This document shows positions 22,947 to 35,249 of a stretch of 64,000 bases of DNA, piece after piece. Each line of letters opens with the position of its first letter. Position 1 is the stretch's first letter. Source of the stretch: Neurospora crassa OR74A (lineage: Eukaryota > Ascomycota > Sordariomycetes > Sordariales > Sordariaceae); the NCBI RefSeq assembly GCF_000182925.2, contig NC_026507.1, positions 1,612,001 to 1,676,000 of the forward strand, in the 5' to 3' direction. The position numbers and the translations under genes are program-made. The notes under the pieces were generated by a model. That model made no database searches, had not been told where the DNA came from, and saw nothing but the letters and a program-made list of their open reading frames with translations.

Positions 22947-23020
22947 TGATCCGACCCAGGCTCGATCTGGGGACCTTCAGTGTGTTAGACTGACGTGATA
23001 ACCAACTACACCATCGGACC
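22947..23020 (-). tRNA. tRNA-Val(AAC), no intron
   Basis: On the minus strand, acceptor GGTCCGA pairs with TCGGATC (one G-T) and A is the discriminator. The D arm reads TGGTGTAGTTGGTTATCA, the anticodon stem TCAGT/ACTGA encloses CTAACAC, giving AAC, and the T arm has GATCGAGCC. Total 74 nt. Confidence 0.95.
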
Positions 23021-24278
23021 GTTTTCAATGAAAATGGGGTTCAAGAGTTGTGCTCAAGTACGCCACTGCCTCAAATTTACCACCTTGAGGATACTCCCCA
23101 TCGCTAACCGGAAAGAACCGACGTGATACAGACACACAAGAAGCTCTGTCTTCATGCCTGCCTCAACCATGTTCCTGATGGAGGTGAAAACTCGTGTCAC
23201 GAACTGCAACTAAATTCTACTCAGATTCCTCGATCAGTTCGTGGACTCTTACTGATCTTTTGCGCGATCTTCCGCGATGTTTTGCGACCAGGCCTCCGAT
23301 GGTCTTGAGATGATAAAGTCATCCAAATCGCAACACAAGCTCGTCGTTTTCCTTTTTGAGAAGCATTTCCGCACTGAGCACGACGCACACAAAGGCAGGC
23401 CATGCTTTCCCCACAAGAATGCGGAGGTATCGTCGCCATCATCTGTTCGGCTTCATGGCGTAAAAGAAGACCGCCGGTTGGCCAGTCTGCCATTTCTCAT
23501 CAAGAGAGGATGCCGTGGGCTTGCATCCTCCACCCCACAAGAGGAACAAAGTGTTCATTCGATGCCTATCAGCACCATCTCATAACGGTAGGGGGCGGCG
23601 GGATGTTAGCCAGATGCGATGGGTAGGTAGGCATGGCAAACAAAGAACGACAGCCTCCGGTACGTGGACATTTGCCTTGGCCCGCAACGCCACCTGCCGG
23701 ATCGCCATTCTTGCAAAGACCTTCCAGAACTACACGCATCGGGAAGCCCTCGGGGTTGGGAATTTCACGGTGTCTCTTGTCCATCGCGGTCTAGGCACTG
23801 TTCAGCTGTCGATTATGAACACGTGGACCTAGCACTCCCGCCTCACCTCTGCCAGCTTCACAAGTCCAGTCAACAGACTACCTACACACTTCTTTGTCCG
23901 CCCTGCGAAGCCAAGCCACGTCTTTGTCCCCAACTCTGCTCTGACTACACGATCGAGTCTATGCAACCCATTTTCCATTTTCCTCTCCAAAAAAAAGGAC
24001 TGTCCCCAGCAGACACATTGCCCAGTTGACAAGTTGATCTTCTCCAATAGGTTTTCGGCAGGAAGCGAATGCTCTACGACCCAATCCCCGGTTTTTCAGT
24101 TTTCAAGACATTTCTTTACAAGAAGATTTCGAACTTCATTCATCCGAGACACCATTTAGGACCCCCAAACGATTAGGCGATATCCCGAATAGAGTAAAAG
24201 ATCGGCCGGTTCCAACTATACCAGCAGTGGTCAAATACCAGTTGATGCTCATCTAAGTGCTCGACTCGTTACCAGAAC
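23021..24278. other. intergenic upstream of WD40-like gene
   Basis: No supported gene. Short overlapping open frames around 23277-23830 lack any protein feature. Confidence 0.45.
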
Positions 24279-27270
24279 ATGGAGGTGTCTCCGCCCGGTC
24301 ACTGGCGTCCGGTGGCCAGCGCTGCCGGGCCTGTCGATTATATCCTTGCCGGCATATCGACAACATTGGGCACAATTACACGGTTTATACGATCCGTTCG
24401 AAACGCGCATGCGGACCTTTCTTCAGTTACCCGAGAGCTTTCCGACATGCGCCTTTTGCTTGAGCTGCTGCGTGACGAACACAGCATTCCTCTCTTATTG
24501 CAAGCGCAGGTACTGTCGCTTCTGGAGGATTGCGGTAATGTGCTTAGTCGGATAGAGGACACTCTAATGCAGTGTCGTGGCACAGATGAATGGGTATCCT
24601 CAGGAAAGGCAAAAATGGCGGAGGTTCGAGGGGACATTGAGACGTATCGGCGTGCGCTGGGACTTGTCCTTGATGTTGTGAATTACCATCAGTAAGTTTT
24701 GCCTCACTTCGTTCTTCACCCGAGATGCTCTTTAACCTGACCTTTTTTTTTGTTACCTAGGTCACCATCCAGTTCCGACACCAGCGACTCCAAAATCTCC
24801 AAATGTCAGATAACGACCGAAGTAGACCGGTTACGCAGTCATACTGCGTTGACAGGCCTCGACAATAGGAACACTTGGCTCGACCCATACATGAATGCCG
24901 TGATCAACTGTCTGGAAACCACTGGTGCTGATTCCCCTGTCATCAAAGACGATAGCCCTCTCAAAGACCTGTGAGTAACATGAAATCTCAGCAATGTCAC
25001 GCGAAGGCCCGCTAACAAAGCCGAGAAACAATAATTTAACGTCCACATCCGTTGTCGATGTTGTACAGAACGGCGTTAGATCTTTAGACCTCGACTCACA
25101 GCAACCGGTGAAACCTCCTACCGGCCCAACGCACCAAGAAGGAAGACAGTCATCGCCAAAGTATATCATAAGTAGCGTCTACGAATCAGCGGGACCATGG
25201 TACCCAACCGGAGCCATAGCGCTTCCCTTCTATAGCGGCGGGGAGAACCCTGCATCGACTGCTTCAAGTCCAAGGAGGGGACCCCAGCAAGTATCCCCAC
25301 GACTTCGAAATACGCCTCTGGATCCCTCGAGACATGCCCCAACACCGGAGTCACCTACATCCATACAGTTCTCACAAAGAACACAGTCGCCCCCTTCTAG
25401 CCAACAAAGCTGGGACCAAGGTTCTCCATCCGCGAGATCCGAACCTTTTGAAGCCAGCTATGTACCACACCAGGATTTGCGAGCTGACCGATGGTCCGAA
25501 CCTCAGCCAGTTCAAAATCCCGAACAATATAGGTTTACATCCACACCAAAATTATCACATCAAATGCTACGCGCTGCAACAGCTGGATCTGTTGGAGCCT
25601 CTTTATCGCCTGGTGAAAGCTCGCGAGGTTATTTCCCCAACCTCCAATCATCCGGGTCGTTGGGGTCAGGGGCCTACCGCGTCGGTTACGATAGTGGGAT
25701 CTTCCCATCAACGGCCGCGCCGTCTATAGCTACAATATCGACTGGCACATTGTCAGCAAGTACAAGTACCTTATCCCCGGCTACTATACACGACTCTCGC
25801 TGGTCACCAACGCCCCAAGCCCAAAGCCAACAATGGCCAGCAAACACCACTCCTCTCAGTCCTCCACCTCAATGGTCCCACGGCAAGTCAACAGATCACG
25901 TCACTGCATATAAAAGCAGCACAGCAACTGCGCAATCACACCGAGCCGAGCTTGTGCCTGTACGACATCTTACCGACAAGGGCAAAGGCTCCGACGTCTT
26001 CCATATCGACTGTTCGCCAACAGCTTCTTATTTGGCAACGAAGCATTCCAACAACACAGTTAAGATATGGGCGATTGCGAAGAACACGGTGCATAGCACC
26101 ATCAAGATCAAATCGTACGTACCGGCGCAGCCTCGTTCAAGAGAGTACTTTGTCCGGAGCCATTCAATCTTATCCGAAGGTCCCACGTCCCCTTGCTTTA
26201 TAGGCATCACTACGCATTTTGGGTTGGACCTCGAGATCTACAACTTCACCAAGGGAGGATCCGGAAAGAAGGTTCAGGTTCTTGACGAAGCGCACCGTTG
26301 GGCTGCCAGCCACAAACTTGACAACAGTTACGCCCCCCTTGTAATATACCGGCCCGGGGCTGACCGGATCGATCGGTACTTTCTTTCACGCAACCCGGGC
26401 GCTAAGAAGCCCTTCTGGGAAGATGCAAGCAGCTGCATTGATCTGACAAAGGCTGATCTTCCTTTTCTTCCCAAGTATCCCGAGCTAGCCTTCTCCAACG
26501 ACTCACCCTTCCTGATAGCTGCCGCAGGCCCCAGACCTGGCGACCCGCCCAGGGACATCAACTCAACCATCCTCCTCGTGGCCTGGCATCTTACTCCTGT
26601 CCAAGAAGCCAAACTTCAGGCCCGTAGTCCCGTTAACAGCATCCATTCGCACATCCAAGAGTCCGGCGACCCGAAGCGGCACAAAGCCTACCGCTTCTGC
26701 GCGCCCGCTTACACGCAACTACAAACGGCTCTTCCCTCCGTCCTCGTCTCCCACGGCAGCGTGACCGTCTCCATCTGGATCCCCGCCAGCCACGTCAACA
26801 TCCCGCTCCCCGGCGGCAAGTTCAGACAAACGCGAGTTCCCACGCCCGAGCGCTTCGTCCTGGTATGGGACATGCCTACCAACACCACCAGACTCATTCC
26901 CATTCCCAACGTGCAGGCGTGTGTGTCGCCAGACTGCCGGCTCGTGGCATACTGCGATCCTGAGATGCAGAGATTTGTCATCCTCGACGTGGCGACGGCG
27001 GAGGAGGTTTGGAAGTGGCCGGATGCGGCAAAGGTGAGCGGGTTTGCGAGCTTTGGGCAGTTTGAGGCCATCAAAAAGATTACCGTGTTTGAGTTTAGTC
27101 CGGATGGAAAGTGGTTGATTGTGGGCGATGCGAGTGGGGCGCTGGGCGTGTATGAGGTCAGGGATTTGGGGACGAGGTTTGAGTTGCTGGATCAGAGTTC
27201 GCTAAAGGGAGTCTCGGAGTTTGGAGGGAAAGGGAGGCTTCCAAAAGGGAATGTTGCGGAGCTGATGTAG
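24279..27270 (+). CDS. WD40-like protein with helical N-terminal domain, function unknown
   Basis: Three exons, 24279-24691, 24761-24970 and 25026-27270, encode 955 aa. Introns of 69 and 55 nt have branches CCTGAC and GCTAAC; the second acceptor lies only about 9 nt after its branch. Residues 1-140 are helical, with GPVDYILAGISTTLGTITRF and many Leu and Arg, similar in style to the N-terminal domains of fungal STAND-type proteins, though no NACHT or P-loop follows. A long Ser, Pro, Thr and Gln-rich linker comes next (about 230-540). The C-terminal 400 residues look like a degenerate beta-propeller: FHIDCSPTASYLATKHSNNT, VKIWAI, and near the end FEFSPDGKWLIVGDASGALG. It is probably a scaffold. 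I cannot assign a partner. Confidence 0.75.
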
Positions 27271-27660
27271 GCCGTGGGGATATGAGCCTGGTGATGGTGG
27301 ACCATGGTGTAACGTGTATGCAAGTAATTTACGAGATCGGATATATCATGATCGGGGAGGCAGAAACGAGAAGGGTTTACTGCATAGTCATATTTGAGAC
27401 GAGCCACAAGAAGATCTTGTCAACTTGAAATTATAATAACATTGCCAACTTTCAAGCTGGAAGAAAGTATCTACTGGTTCTTTGACAAAACAGCAGTGCC
27501 TGCATTCATTCGGGGTACAGTCTGCGGAACAATATGAACAACCTGGGGTAAAAAAAAAAAAAAATTGACCAGATGAGAAGGAAAATGAGCCTATTTCAAG
27601 GAGAGAAAGAAGAAGATTTGTGGTGAAGGTAAAAAGAAAGTGAAAAAATTGCAAAAAGTT
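27271..27660. other. intergenic, WD40-like 3' side to tRNA-Met
   Basis: Contains an A14 run at about 27550 and the Pol III terminator runs of the minus-strand tRNA (27643-27648 and 27653-27657). No gene. Confidence 0.5.
27643..27657 (-). terminator. Pol III terminator of tRNA-Met
   Basis: On the minus strand a T5 run and then a T6 run follow the tRNA 3' end within 20 nt. Confidence 0.6.
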
Positions 27661-27766
27661 TGGGACCTGGGAGGCTCGAACTCCCGACCTCAGGATTACT
27701 CCGGTATTTACACCGGATCATAGTTAGATATGAGACCTGCGCGCTAGCCAACTGCGCCAAGGTCCC
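27661..27766 (-). tRNA. elongator tRNA-Met(CAU) with 32-nt intron
   Basis: Acceptor GGGACCT pairs with AGGTCCC and A is the discriminator. The anticodon arm CAGGT-CTCATA-intron-A-TCCTG shows CAU with a 32-nt intron between positions 37 and 38. The intron has its own hairpin (CCGGT/ACCGG). The T arm GGGAGTTCGAGCCTCCC is perfect. Mature length 74 nt. The T-arm sequence and acceptor differ from initiator tRNA, so it is the elongator. Confidence 0.93.
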
Positions 27767-28582
27767 TAGCGACCTGTTGTAGGTTGTTGATGATAAAACG
27801 CGCCAGATGCAGCACTCAAGTAGGGTTTTGTAATGAGCCATCGCGACACAACCGATTTTCAGTATCTGGACGGACACTCGTCATTTTCGGCGGCGCATGT
27901 GTTTGTATTTGTTGGTATCAGAATGAAGTACTGTTTTCAAGGGCAAATGATTTGGCGTTTTTATTGTTGGATTTTTTTGCCTTGCTCATAAGTCGTTAGT
28001 GTCTGCCCGGGGCCGGCGAAGTATTGTGCATGGCCACTTGCACCTGCTGCGTGCTATTCAGTCTTTCAGGCAGGAAACTGCAAATCGGTTTTCCAGCGTT
28101 GCTCACGGTTCGTGGGTAGAATGAAGGGAGTGGGTTGGTTGATTAGGCCAACTGACGGTTCCTCACCGTGACGGCTGCTTAAATACTGCAGCAAAGCCCA
28201 CCAAAATCCTCAAGCCCCATTGCACCTTCCAAGAGACCAGACGGGAATACTGTACATGAAAAACCCCACAATACAGGAGAGGTGATATCTTCAAACACAG
28301 AAGGAAGCCATTGGCTGTCAAGGAAGGAGCTACGGCCAGAGACAGTCAGAAGCGGGATGGCTGATCTGAACGGAGTAGGGCTTCCTCCATGGAAACAAAT
28401 CGTTTTCGAAATCGAGATGTTACTCGTATCCATCCCACATTCAATCATCAATTCATCTGGACGTGCATCTGCACCCCACACAGACCATCGAAAACCAAGC
28501 AGGCCCTTGAAATCTAACCAAGTTGACTAGAATTGACCAGTCAAGCTTCCAACCTTGACTCGATTTTCGCTTCCCGATCAAG
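27767..28582. other. divergent intergenic region, tRNA-Met to 2EXR gene
   Basis: No gene or repeat is seen. Confidence 0.5.
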
Positions 28583-28837
28583 ATGATCTCAAACAGAAAA
28601 TTGTCAGACAAGCAATGGCGTTGGGGCGGTTCGTGCCACCCCATTTATTCTTCAGTCTCTTCTTTCCAGCCCAGTGCTGAACAAGCGGCACAATCCGTAG
28701 CCATCTTACAGAGCAAGTCCTCTCCAAATCATCACATTCTCCAATACTTCTCGTCGACCTTCTATCTCCTCGACAAACGGCTTTCGGCACCTCGTCTCAG
28801 CTACACGGAAGCAGCAAAAACGGCACATACTCTTATC

Positions 28838-30206
28838 ATGAGTCCCAAAAAGGCCGAGCCTGACGCAGTGGCATGGCCGCTTTTCGGGCGGCTCCCCGCG
28901 GAAATACAAATCATGATCTTTCACGAGGCGCTCCGGAAGCCTCAGGTTCACTTCGTTAACGCGTCACGTCGTGAGGTTGACCCGGCCACATGGAAGCTGG
29001 TCCTGAAATCCAGGAACAAGAAAGGCGACACTTCTGGCTACCGCCTTATAGAAAATATCCAGGATGTTGCGCGCGATTCTCCTGTCGCGGCTGAAGCGAT
29101 CCTCAAAAGCGCCCTTCAGCCACTTCTTCTGCCTATTCCAGTCCGCCCGAACGACTGGTGCAAGATTGACGCCGCCACGGATCTCGTGGTCTTCGAATTC
29201 GGTGTCGACAAATCGGGCAAACTGTGGCTTTGGCACCCACGAAACCAACTCGTCGATTTGAACCCTCTCGCCAGTCACATCCACTCCAGGCGGGTCCGTG
29301 AAGACCTGAAAGGGATCCGAAAGGTCGCTTTCGTTTACGGTGGGAACAAACAACCTCAGGCTGGGTCGAGCGAGAGTGTATTTCAGTGCTTGCAACATCA
29401 CAATCGCGGACATGCGAGGCAAAAATTCTGCCCGGAGGAGCTGCTGGGATTTATTTACCAGCTATCTGACATCGAAACGGTCTATTTCATTCTCCACGAC
29501 AGAGTAAATGCAAAAGCCGTGACAAACTATGCGGCCAGCTACTTTTCTGGTAAGTTGCTCACCCCATGAATTCCCCCTCGGCCCACATGGACCGGCACGT
29601 GTTTCCTTCACCTTGCTTTTATCCCCGTTCGCCGGACGAGTATCTCTCGCCTAACCAACAGTTACAGTCCCTGCCGCTACACGAAACACATTTGGCCTCA
29701 AGACTTTCTACTCCACAACAAGGAGCTACATTACTGTTCCCCTTCCTGAGTATCAGATAGGACCGGTACTCCACGCGACCTGGAAGACAAAGGATCGCAT
29801 CTGGCCACATGGCCCATCACCGCCACTTGTCAACGCAGCCCGTGAAGCGGCTATAGCCCGTCCCCCGGATTCCAGAGAGAGACTTTATGCGGAGCATGTG
29901 CGCAAACTATCAGATCTAGCTGACGCACTGCACCATTGTAAAGAGGTCTGGCGCTTGGTTTTGGAGATGATTCAGCAAATACGAGCAGACCAAGACACCC
30001 CTCTGTCGCCGGACTGGCCCTTGCCAATCCCACCTGAAGTCAACACCGCCCAGTTCAGGACTCTCAAACAGCATCACAGGCAGCGCTACAACCTTGAGAA
30101 CTTCACCAAGGAAAGGAGAGATAATTTGGAGTTCGGCATGTTGCTCATGGTGGATGAGACGGCTGTCTACAAGAGCGGGAAGAACCAGTCAGACCTGTCT
30201 CCATAG
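28838..30206 (+). CDS. 2EXR-domain protein, function unknown
   Basis: Exons 28838-29549 and 29662-30206 encode 418 aa. If the in-frame ATG at 28583 is used, the protein is 503 aa; I prefer 28838 because the extra 85 residues look like leader sequence. After a short head comes FGRLPAEIQIMIFHEALRKP, the start of the 2EXR motif found in many fungal proteins of unknown role. Conserved blocks follow, including HPRNQLVDL and IETVYFILHD. The intron has donor GTAAGT and branch CTAAC. Two acceptors six bases apart (29661 and 29667) both keep the frame, so two forms differing by two residues are possible. No membrane segment is seen. Confidence 0.8.
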
Positions 30207-30713
30207 ACTTTGCGAGTGGAGGGTTGTCCTTTCTATTTCAGACAAAGAATCACTGGGGTGAATTGGGACAAGTCGCGAATGAGGAATTAGCAAGCACCCC
30301 AGGGGTTTTGTTCACCCAAGGAAAATGGTTGCGAACGCTCTGTTTCCATCGCAGGGGGTTTCTTGCAAGATAGTTCTGGGTTTGGGATGAGCAAAGGTTG
30401 AACTTGCGTTTTCCACAGGTACAGCTGATACAGCTTGCGTCAGGTTGTTATTGCGGGAAGGTCCGCATGGGACTCGTGGGAAAAATATGCCTCAATAATG
30501 GCAAAAAGGGTAGAGCTCGATTTAGACAATAATGCGTCAACTTCTAAATGAAGACTGACCTCCCCACATCTTCCCACGTAAAGATGATAGTGTACCATGG
30601 ACAGTGGTCCAAAATACCAACGCCTAACGCCTGTCAATGAGGTCTCCAACGAACGCCATATATGCCCTGAAACACCATCTCACCAGACACCAGACATGAT
30701 TAACCTTAATCTC
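30207..30713. other. convergent intergenic region
   Basis: About 500 bases between the 3' ends of the 2EXR gene and the coiled-coil gene. Nothing else is seen. Confidence 0.5.
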
Positions 30714-32978
30714 TCAAGCGTCAGGATCTGTATCCTCCTCCTCCTCCGTACCGAAACCACTGGTCCTCCTCCTTCTCTTCCTCATCATCCTTTCCCTCAC
30801 CCTCATAGTCCGGCGCTCTATATCCTCCAGCCCATCATCATAACTACCGCGACCACTACTCCCACCAGCACCTGAGTTCCCAGCTCCCAAATCACAACTT
30901 GCACCATCTCCACCTTCCCAATCTTGCATTTCTTCATAAACCTCCTCCTCCTCATCAGCATCCTCCTCCTCTTCGTCCCTCCCTCTCTTTCTCTTCTTCC
31001 TCGACATCCGCGCCGTCGGCAGCCCCTCTAGTTCTACTCCCGGCGGCATCTCATCCATCCCCATCCCCACCCCCGAATCCATCAACACATCTTGAATAAC
31101 CTCCTCAAAAGCACCCCTGACTCCCTCCACTATCCCCTCTCCCAGCATCTTCATCCGCCCCTTCCACATTTCGTCTCTCCTCTCCAGCGCGCTCCTGACT
31201 CTTTCCCTTAGCACTTCTTCTCCTCTCTCCGACTCGGAGCGCATCTCCCTGACGGCCTCCAACAACTCCCTCTTTTCCCGCTGGAGCAAGAGCGTCTCGC
31301 CGCGCAGTCGATCGCTGTCGATTTCGAGTTTCTTGACTAGCTGCAGGGCTACGCGTAGGGAGCTTTGGGCGCGGGAGAGGGAGGTTTGCAGGGTGGTGTT
31401 TTGGGTGGTGAGGGTTGCGATTCTTTCGGCGGATTGGAGTTGTTGTTGTTCTTCGGGGTTTGTTGGGAAACCTCCTCCTCTGTTTGAGTTGGATGATCGG
31501 GTTGGTGTGGCTTCCTCTAACTCCTCCTCGTTCATGCCGCCGTTGTGGTTATGGTGGAGATGGTGGAGATTGTGAATGGTGGTGGCTTCCGATGTTCGTC
31601 GCGAAGAAGAACTTGATGTCGACCTCGACCTTGCTCCATGTCGGGAGTTGGAGCATGGTGTTATAGGGAGTTGCGTGCCTGGGGTTAGTTTGTTGATGGG
31701 TATTACGGGCCTAGCTGTAGCTGTAGCTGTAGTCGTGGCCATGGTCATGGGGCTGGTGGTGCGTGGGGTAGGAAAGAGTCTTGTTGTTCCTGCTGCTGTC
31801 GCTGTTGCTGTCGCTGCTGTCGTTGTCTTCGGAAGTAGACGATGATGACGTGCTCGACTGCCCGAGGGAGGGGGTGTGCTACAATCCAAACGGGCACGAA
31901 TAGCCTCGCTGAATTGTGAGGTTGTCAAGCTAAGAGCTTCCGTTTCTGATCCTGAGCCGGGGTCGTGATGCCGGAGATGGTGATCCAAAGTCATGTACTG
32001 CTGTTGCCCATCTTCCCCTCCATTTCCCCCCAGATCTTCGCCCTGCCTCATTGACAGCGCGGTGTGAAAGGTCAGATTGTTAGGTGTTTCTGGCGAACGT
32101 GGTTGTTGTTGTTGTTGTTGTCGAATAACAGCCGTCTGCCTCTCCGCCTTCTCTCTCTCCATTTCCACCAACTCCCGTGACCTCGCAGGGTTCCTCTCAG
32201 CGTCCACTATCCCACCACCGTCGAGCTCCAACTCTAGAGGCAACTCCAACTCCACGGTCTCGTCGTCCTGATGAAACCTTTCAATCGTCTCGTTCTTCTC
32301 CTTCAACTCGGCCCTGAGCCTTTCAATCTCCTCCTGCGCTTCCCTCTCCCTTTTGCGCCATTCGGTGTAGGCGTGATTCATCTTCTCCTCGCCTGAAGTG
32401 CTGCTCAGAGAAGCGCTGCGTTGGGTCTGGATGGTGTGGTGGCGCTTGTGGTGGCTCTGGCGAAGGGGGAGAATGTGGCTAGAGGCAGCTTCAGCGCTAA
32501 GATCTGCTTGGTTGGAGGTGCTGGGTTGCTGTGTTGATGCTAATTTTGTGGGAGCAGACCGTCGAGGAGATGGCGTGGCTGTGTTGTGATTCTTATATGT
32601 GCACTTTGAGGAGCCTGGCGCTGGGGAGGGGGGTTGCAACGATGTGCGCCGGACCATGGGTGTCAGTCCAGTTGACGAGAGCTCGTCTTCCGCCAAACCA
32701 TTGACAGCGCCCGAAGAAAGTTGCAAGTGTGTTTTGTTGCCCCGGACGGTGGCGGTCTTTGTTATCCTATTCTTCCAGTCTCGCCGTGGTGTAGTGGGGG
32801 GAGTAGGTGGTGATACCTCTCTTGTGCATGCGACTGCAAGACTCCTTTTGATCGCACTTCCCCGCCCTACACCGGAAACACAAGGAGTGCGGCGCACAGT
32901 TCCCGTCCCAGTTCGGCGTGTGCGTCTCAGCGCTATGGGGAGGTTCAATTCATCGATATCCTGGTTGTGGTCTGTCAT
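30714..32978 (-). CDS. nuclear-looking coiled-coil protein, function unknown
   Basis: Single exon of 754 aa from the ATG at 32978 (MTDHNQDIDELNLPIALRR). The frame is open upstream to 33065, but that extension looks like leader. The N-terminal 120 residues are basic with many TPP and RRT motifs, including VRRTPCVSGVGRG. A first coiled coil lies near residues 235-275, and a longer one near 525-625. Between them is low-complexity sequence with Gln, Thr/Ala and Ser runs. The tail holds a basic cluster (SRKKRKRGRDEEEED), long acidic runs and RKRRRR, which suggests nuclear location. I do not recognise the family; the arrangement would suit a chromatin, kinetochore or spindle-pole component, but that is only inference. 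Confidence 0.7.
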   Translation of the reverse strand: MTDHNQDIDELNLPIALRRTRRTGTGTVRRTPCVSGVGRGSAIKRSLAVACTREVSPPTPPTTPRRDWKNRITKTATVRGNKTHLQLSSGAVNGLAEDELSSTGLTPMVRRTSLQPPSPAPGSSKCTYKNHNTATPSPRRSAPTKLASTQQPSTSNQADLSAEAASSHILPLRQSHHKRHHTIQTQRSASLSSTSGEEKMNHAYTEWRKREREAQEEIERLRAELKEKNETIERFHQDDETVELELPLELELDGGGIVDAERNPARSRELVEMEREKAERQTAVIRQQQQQQPRSPETPNNLTFHTALSMRQGEDLGGNGGEDGQQQYMTLDHHLRHHDPGSGSETEALSLTTSQFSEAIRARLDCSTPPPSGSRARHHRLLPKTTTAATATATAAGTTRLFPTPRTTSPMTMATTTATATARPVIPINKLTPGTQLPITPCSNSRHGARSRSTSSSSSRRTSEATTIHNLHHLHHNHNGGMNEEELEEATPTRSSNSNRGGGFPTNPEEQQQLQSAERIATLTTQNTTLQTSLSRAQSSLRVALQLVKKLEIDSDRLRGETLLLQREKRELLEAVREMRSESERGEEVLRERVRSALERRDEMWKGRMKMLGEGIVEGVRGAFEEVIQDVLMDSGVGMGMDEMPPGVELEGLPTARMSRKKRKRGRDEEEEDADEEEEVYEEMQDWEGGDGASCDLGAGNSGAGGSSGRGSYDDGLEDIERRTMRVRERMMRKRRRRTSGFGTEEEEDTDPDA

Positions 32979-34017
32979 ATTTTGTCTGTTGAGAAAACTC
33001 GCTGAAGACAAATGGAAAGATATACGAGGGATAATCCCACATGAATAAAGTGGAAGGATACACAATGCAAACGGATGGACAGTATGAGAAGAAAAAGCAA
33101 TGTTATCAGCCAGTTGGCAGCGAGGCAGAGAGCGAATCGGTTCACAGTTCTCCTTCTGAAAAGTGACAAGGTTCCTTTATATGCAGGACTGGTGGGCAAG
33201 GACATTGTAAGAGGACTCGGGACTTCTTAAAGATTTCACGGCAAGCCGGAATCAATTATGCCGTCAACTCGCATCACTGCCACGTCTTGAATCGACATTT
33301 TTTTCTTCTGATTCTTGCGGGCACAGACAGTCAGGCTGTGTGGGAATTGTTCATCCGTTGTTGTTGTTTGTTTGTTTTCCAGTTTGGGAATGTGGGGTCA
33401 AAACAATCCAACGAACGAGAACGCGCGACCCCCCTGTAGCTTCACAGTTCACCCAGACCTTCGGCATGGCATGTCTCATATGAATGTAGGGCCCCAACGC
33501 TGTTGTGTTGTTTGGAGGTTTTGTTGTTGTGGGGGGGATTGGAGCTTGTAAATAGCTATGCCATTCCAGTCAGCAGCTATTGTTTTGAGCGTAAACACTC
33601 AATGCGGGATCAGGCCGTATTATTTTTGTCGCAACCGTCAGAGAATCACCCAGATGGCCTTACCCATGGTCATCGAGTGAAAGGGGCCAAAGTTGGCTCT
33701 GTAAACCAAAAAAAGCAAGGGAGAATGCATCCGCGATTCTGGGCTTGCCTGCCATTGGCATCACCTTGATCACAACCCCTAAACATGACAAAGTACAACT
33801 CGATAAGATTGACATACCTAGTGTTTAACAGAACAGTAATATCCTTTTGACGCCCATTCACCATCCCCCCCCGTGTGCCATGTTTACCTCGAACAATACA
33901 AGACATACCAGTGATACCAACACCGAGGGTAGATTGAAATACCATCTCAATAGCCCTATCGCTTTCTTTTTTTCTCAATAGAGGGCCAAGATCCATCTGT
34001 TTATTCCTGGAGAGGCC
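32979..34017. other. intergenic, coiled-coil promoter to BuGZ-like 3' end
   Basis: No supported gene. Contains T- and GTT-rich stretches near 33300-33540. Confidence 0.5.
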
Positions 34018-35249
34018 CTACGCCGCAGAAACCGCATATCTCGGCAGCAGCGCCATCTTCTCCTCCGGACTGACTTCGCTATCCCCATATACCATGCGCA
34101 TATTCTTATCCTTACTCTTACCCTTCTTCTCCCCGCCAGCAGAGTCCTCTCCCGCCCTGGCAGGCGCCTTGCTTCCCTGCTCCGCAGCACGGATAAGCTG
34201 ATCGATCTCATCGCCCTGGGCCCCTCCTCCTCCTTGCCTCGCCGCGCCAGACACCAGTTCATCGACAGTCGAGGCTCCGCCGGGGTATGCACCTGGTGGC
34301 GGCACGGCGCCACCGTTGTAGTTGTTGTAGTAAGGGGGTCTCTGCGGGAGGGCTCCGCCCGTCGGTCTGGCGGGAAGATTGAAGCCCGGACCGCCAGGCG
34401 CACCGGGGGGTGTGGGTGTCGCGCCGGGAGGGGGGTAGACGGGAGGGTATGCGCCGACGACGCCTGGTTGTCCTGGGGGTGGGAAGGCACCGGGGACGCC
34501 GACGGGTGGGGGGTACGGGAATCCTGGTTGCGGTGGAGGAAAAGGAGATGCCTGTTGACGCAAATGGGATAGGTTAGCTTCGTCTACAAGTAATAATGGT
34601 GTGAGAACTTACGCCTTGCGCCGGGCTCTGTCCAGTAACCGGCGACACAGAAGCAGGCTGGGCTTTCGGCGCAACAACAGGCACCGGTAGCACGCCGCCA
34701 TTCGCCTTTATCGCCGCGACCTTTGCCCTGTGGTCCGCCAACCTCTTCTTCAGCTCCTCGGGAGTTTCGATCTTGATCTTCTTGGCGGGTCCCTGGCCAC
34801 CAGCTTGTCCCGGCGGGGGGTTACCCGTGGCGGCGTGGCGCTCGGCCTGTGCTGTGTAAAAGTTTGTGATGATGCGCTGGTTGTGCTGCTGGACAATGTC
34901 GTCGGGGACACCCTCCATGCCGAAGATCTCAATGTCGAGCCCTTGACGGTTGGGCAGCGCATTCTCAACCTTGTCGAGCGATTCCTTGTGCACTTGGTTC
35001 ATGTGGACGGAGAGACCGCCGGCCGTGTTCAGTCGCTTGCCGCATCGGTCGCACTTGAAGTGCTTGGCTTTCTGGTGGGAGATCAGGAGCTTGAGATCCT
35101 CAAAATCACGTTCGCCTGGGCAGATCCAAGCAGCGTATTAGTCAAGATACACAAACAAATAGCTCAGGCAGATGGTACGCACAGTAGTAACACCATGGAC
35201 GAGCAAGGAGCTCCTCGACGTCGGGGTGTCCTCTCTTCTTTTTGCCCAT
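34018..35249 (-). CDS. C2H2 zinc-finger protein, BuGZ/ZNF207-like
   Basis: Three exons, 35249-35183, 35115-34613 and 34551-34018, encode 367 aa. Introns of 67 and 61 nt join in phase. The first exon MGKKKRGHPDVEELLARPW runs into CYYCERDFEDLKLLISHQ, then CDRCGKRLNTAGGLSVHMNQ. This pair of N-terminal zinc fingers with the GKKK start is the hallmark of BuGZ/ZNF207. In animals BuGZ binds Bub3, loads it on kinetochores and also binds microtubules and splicing factors. The middle has an NQRIITNFYTAQAE helix, and the last third is low-complexity Pro, Gly and Ala, as in BuGZ, where it promotes condensation. I do not see a clear GLEBS Bub3-binding motif, so the Bub3 role is uncertain here. Confidence 0.88.
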
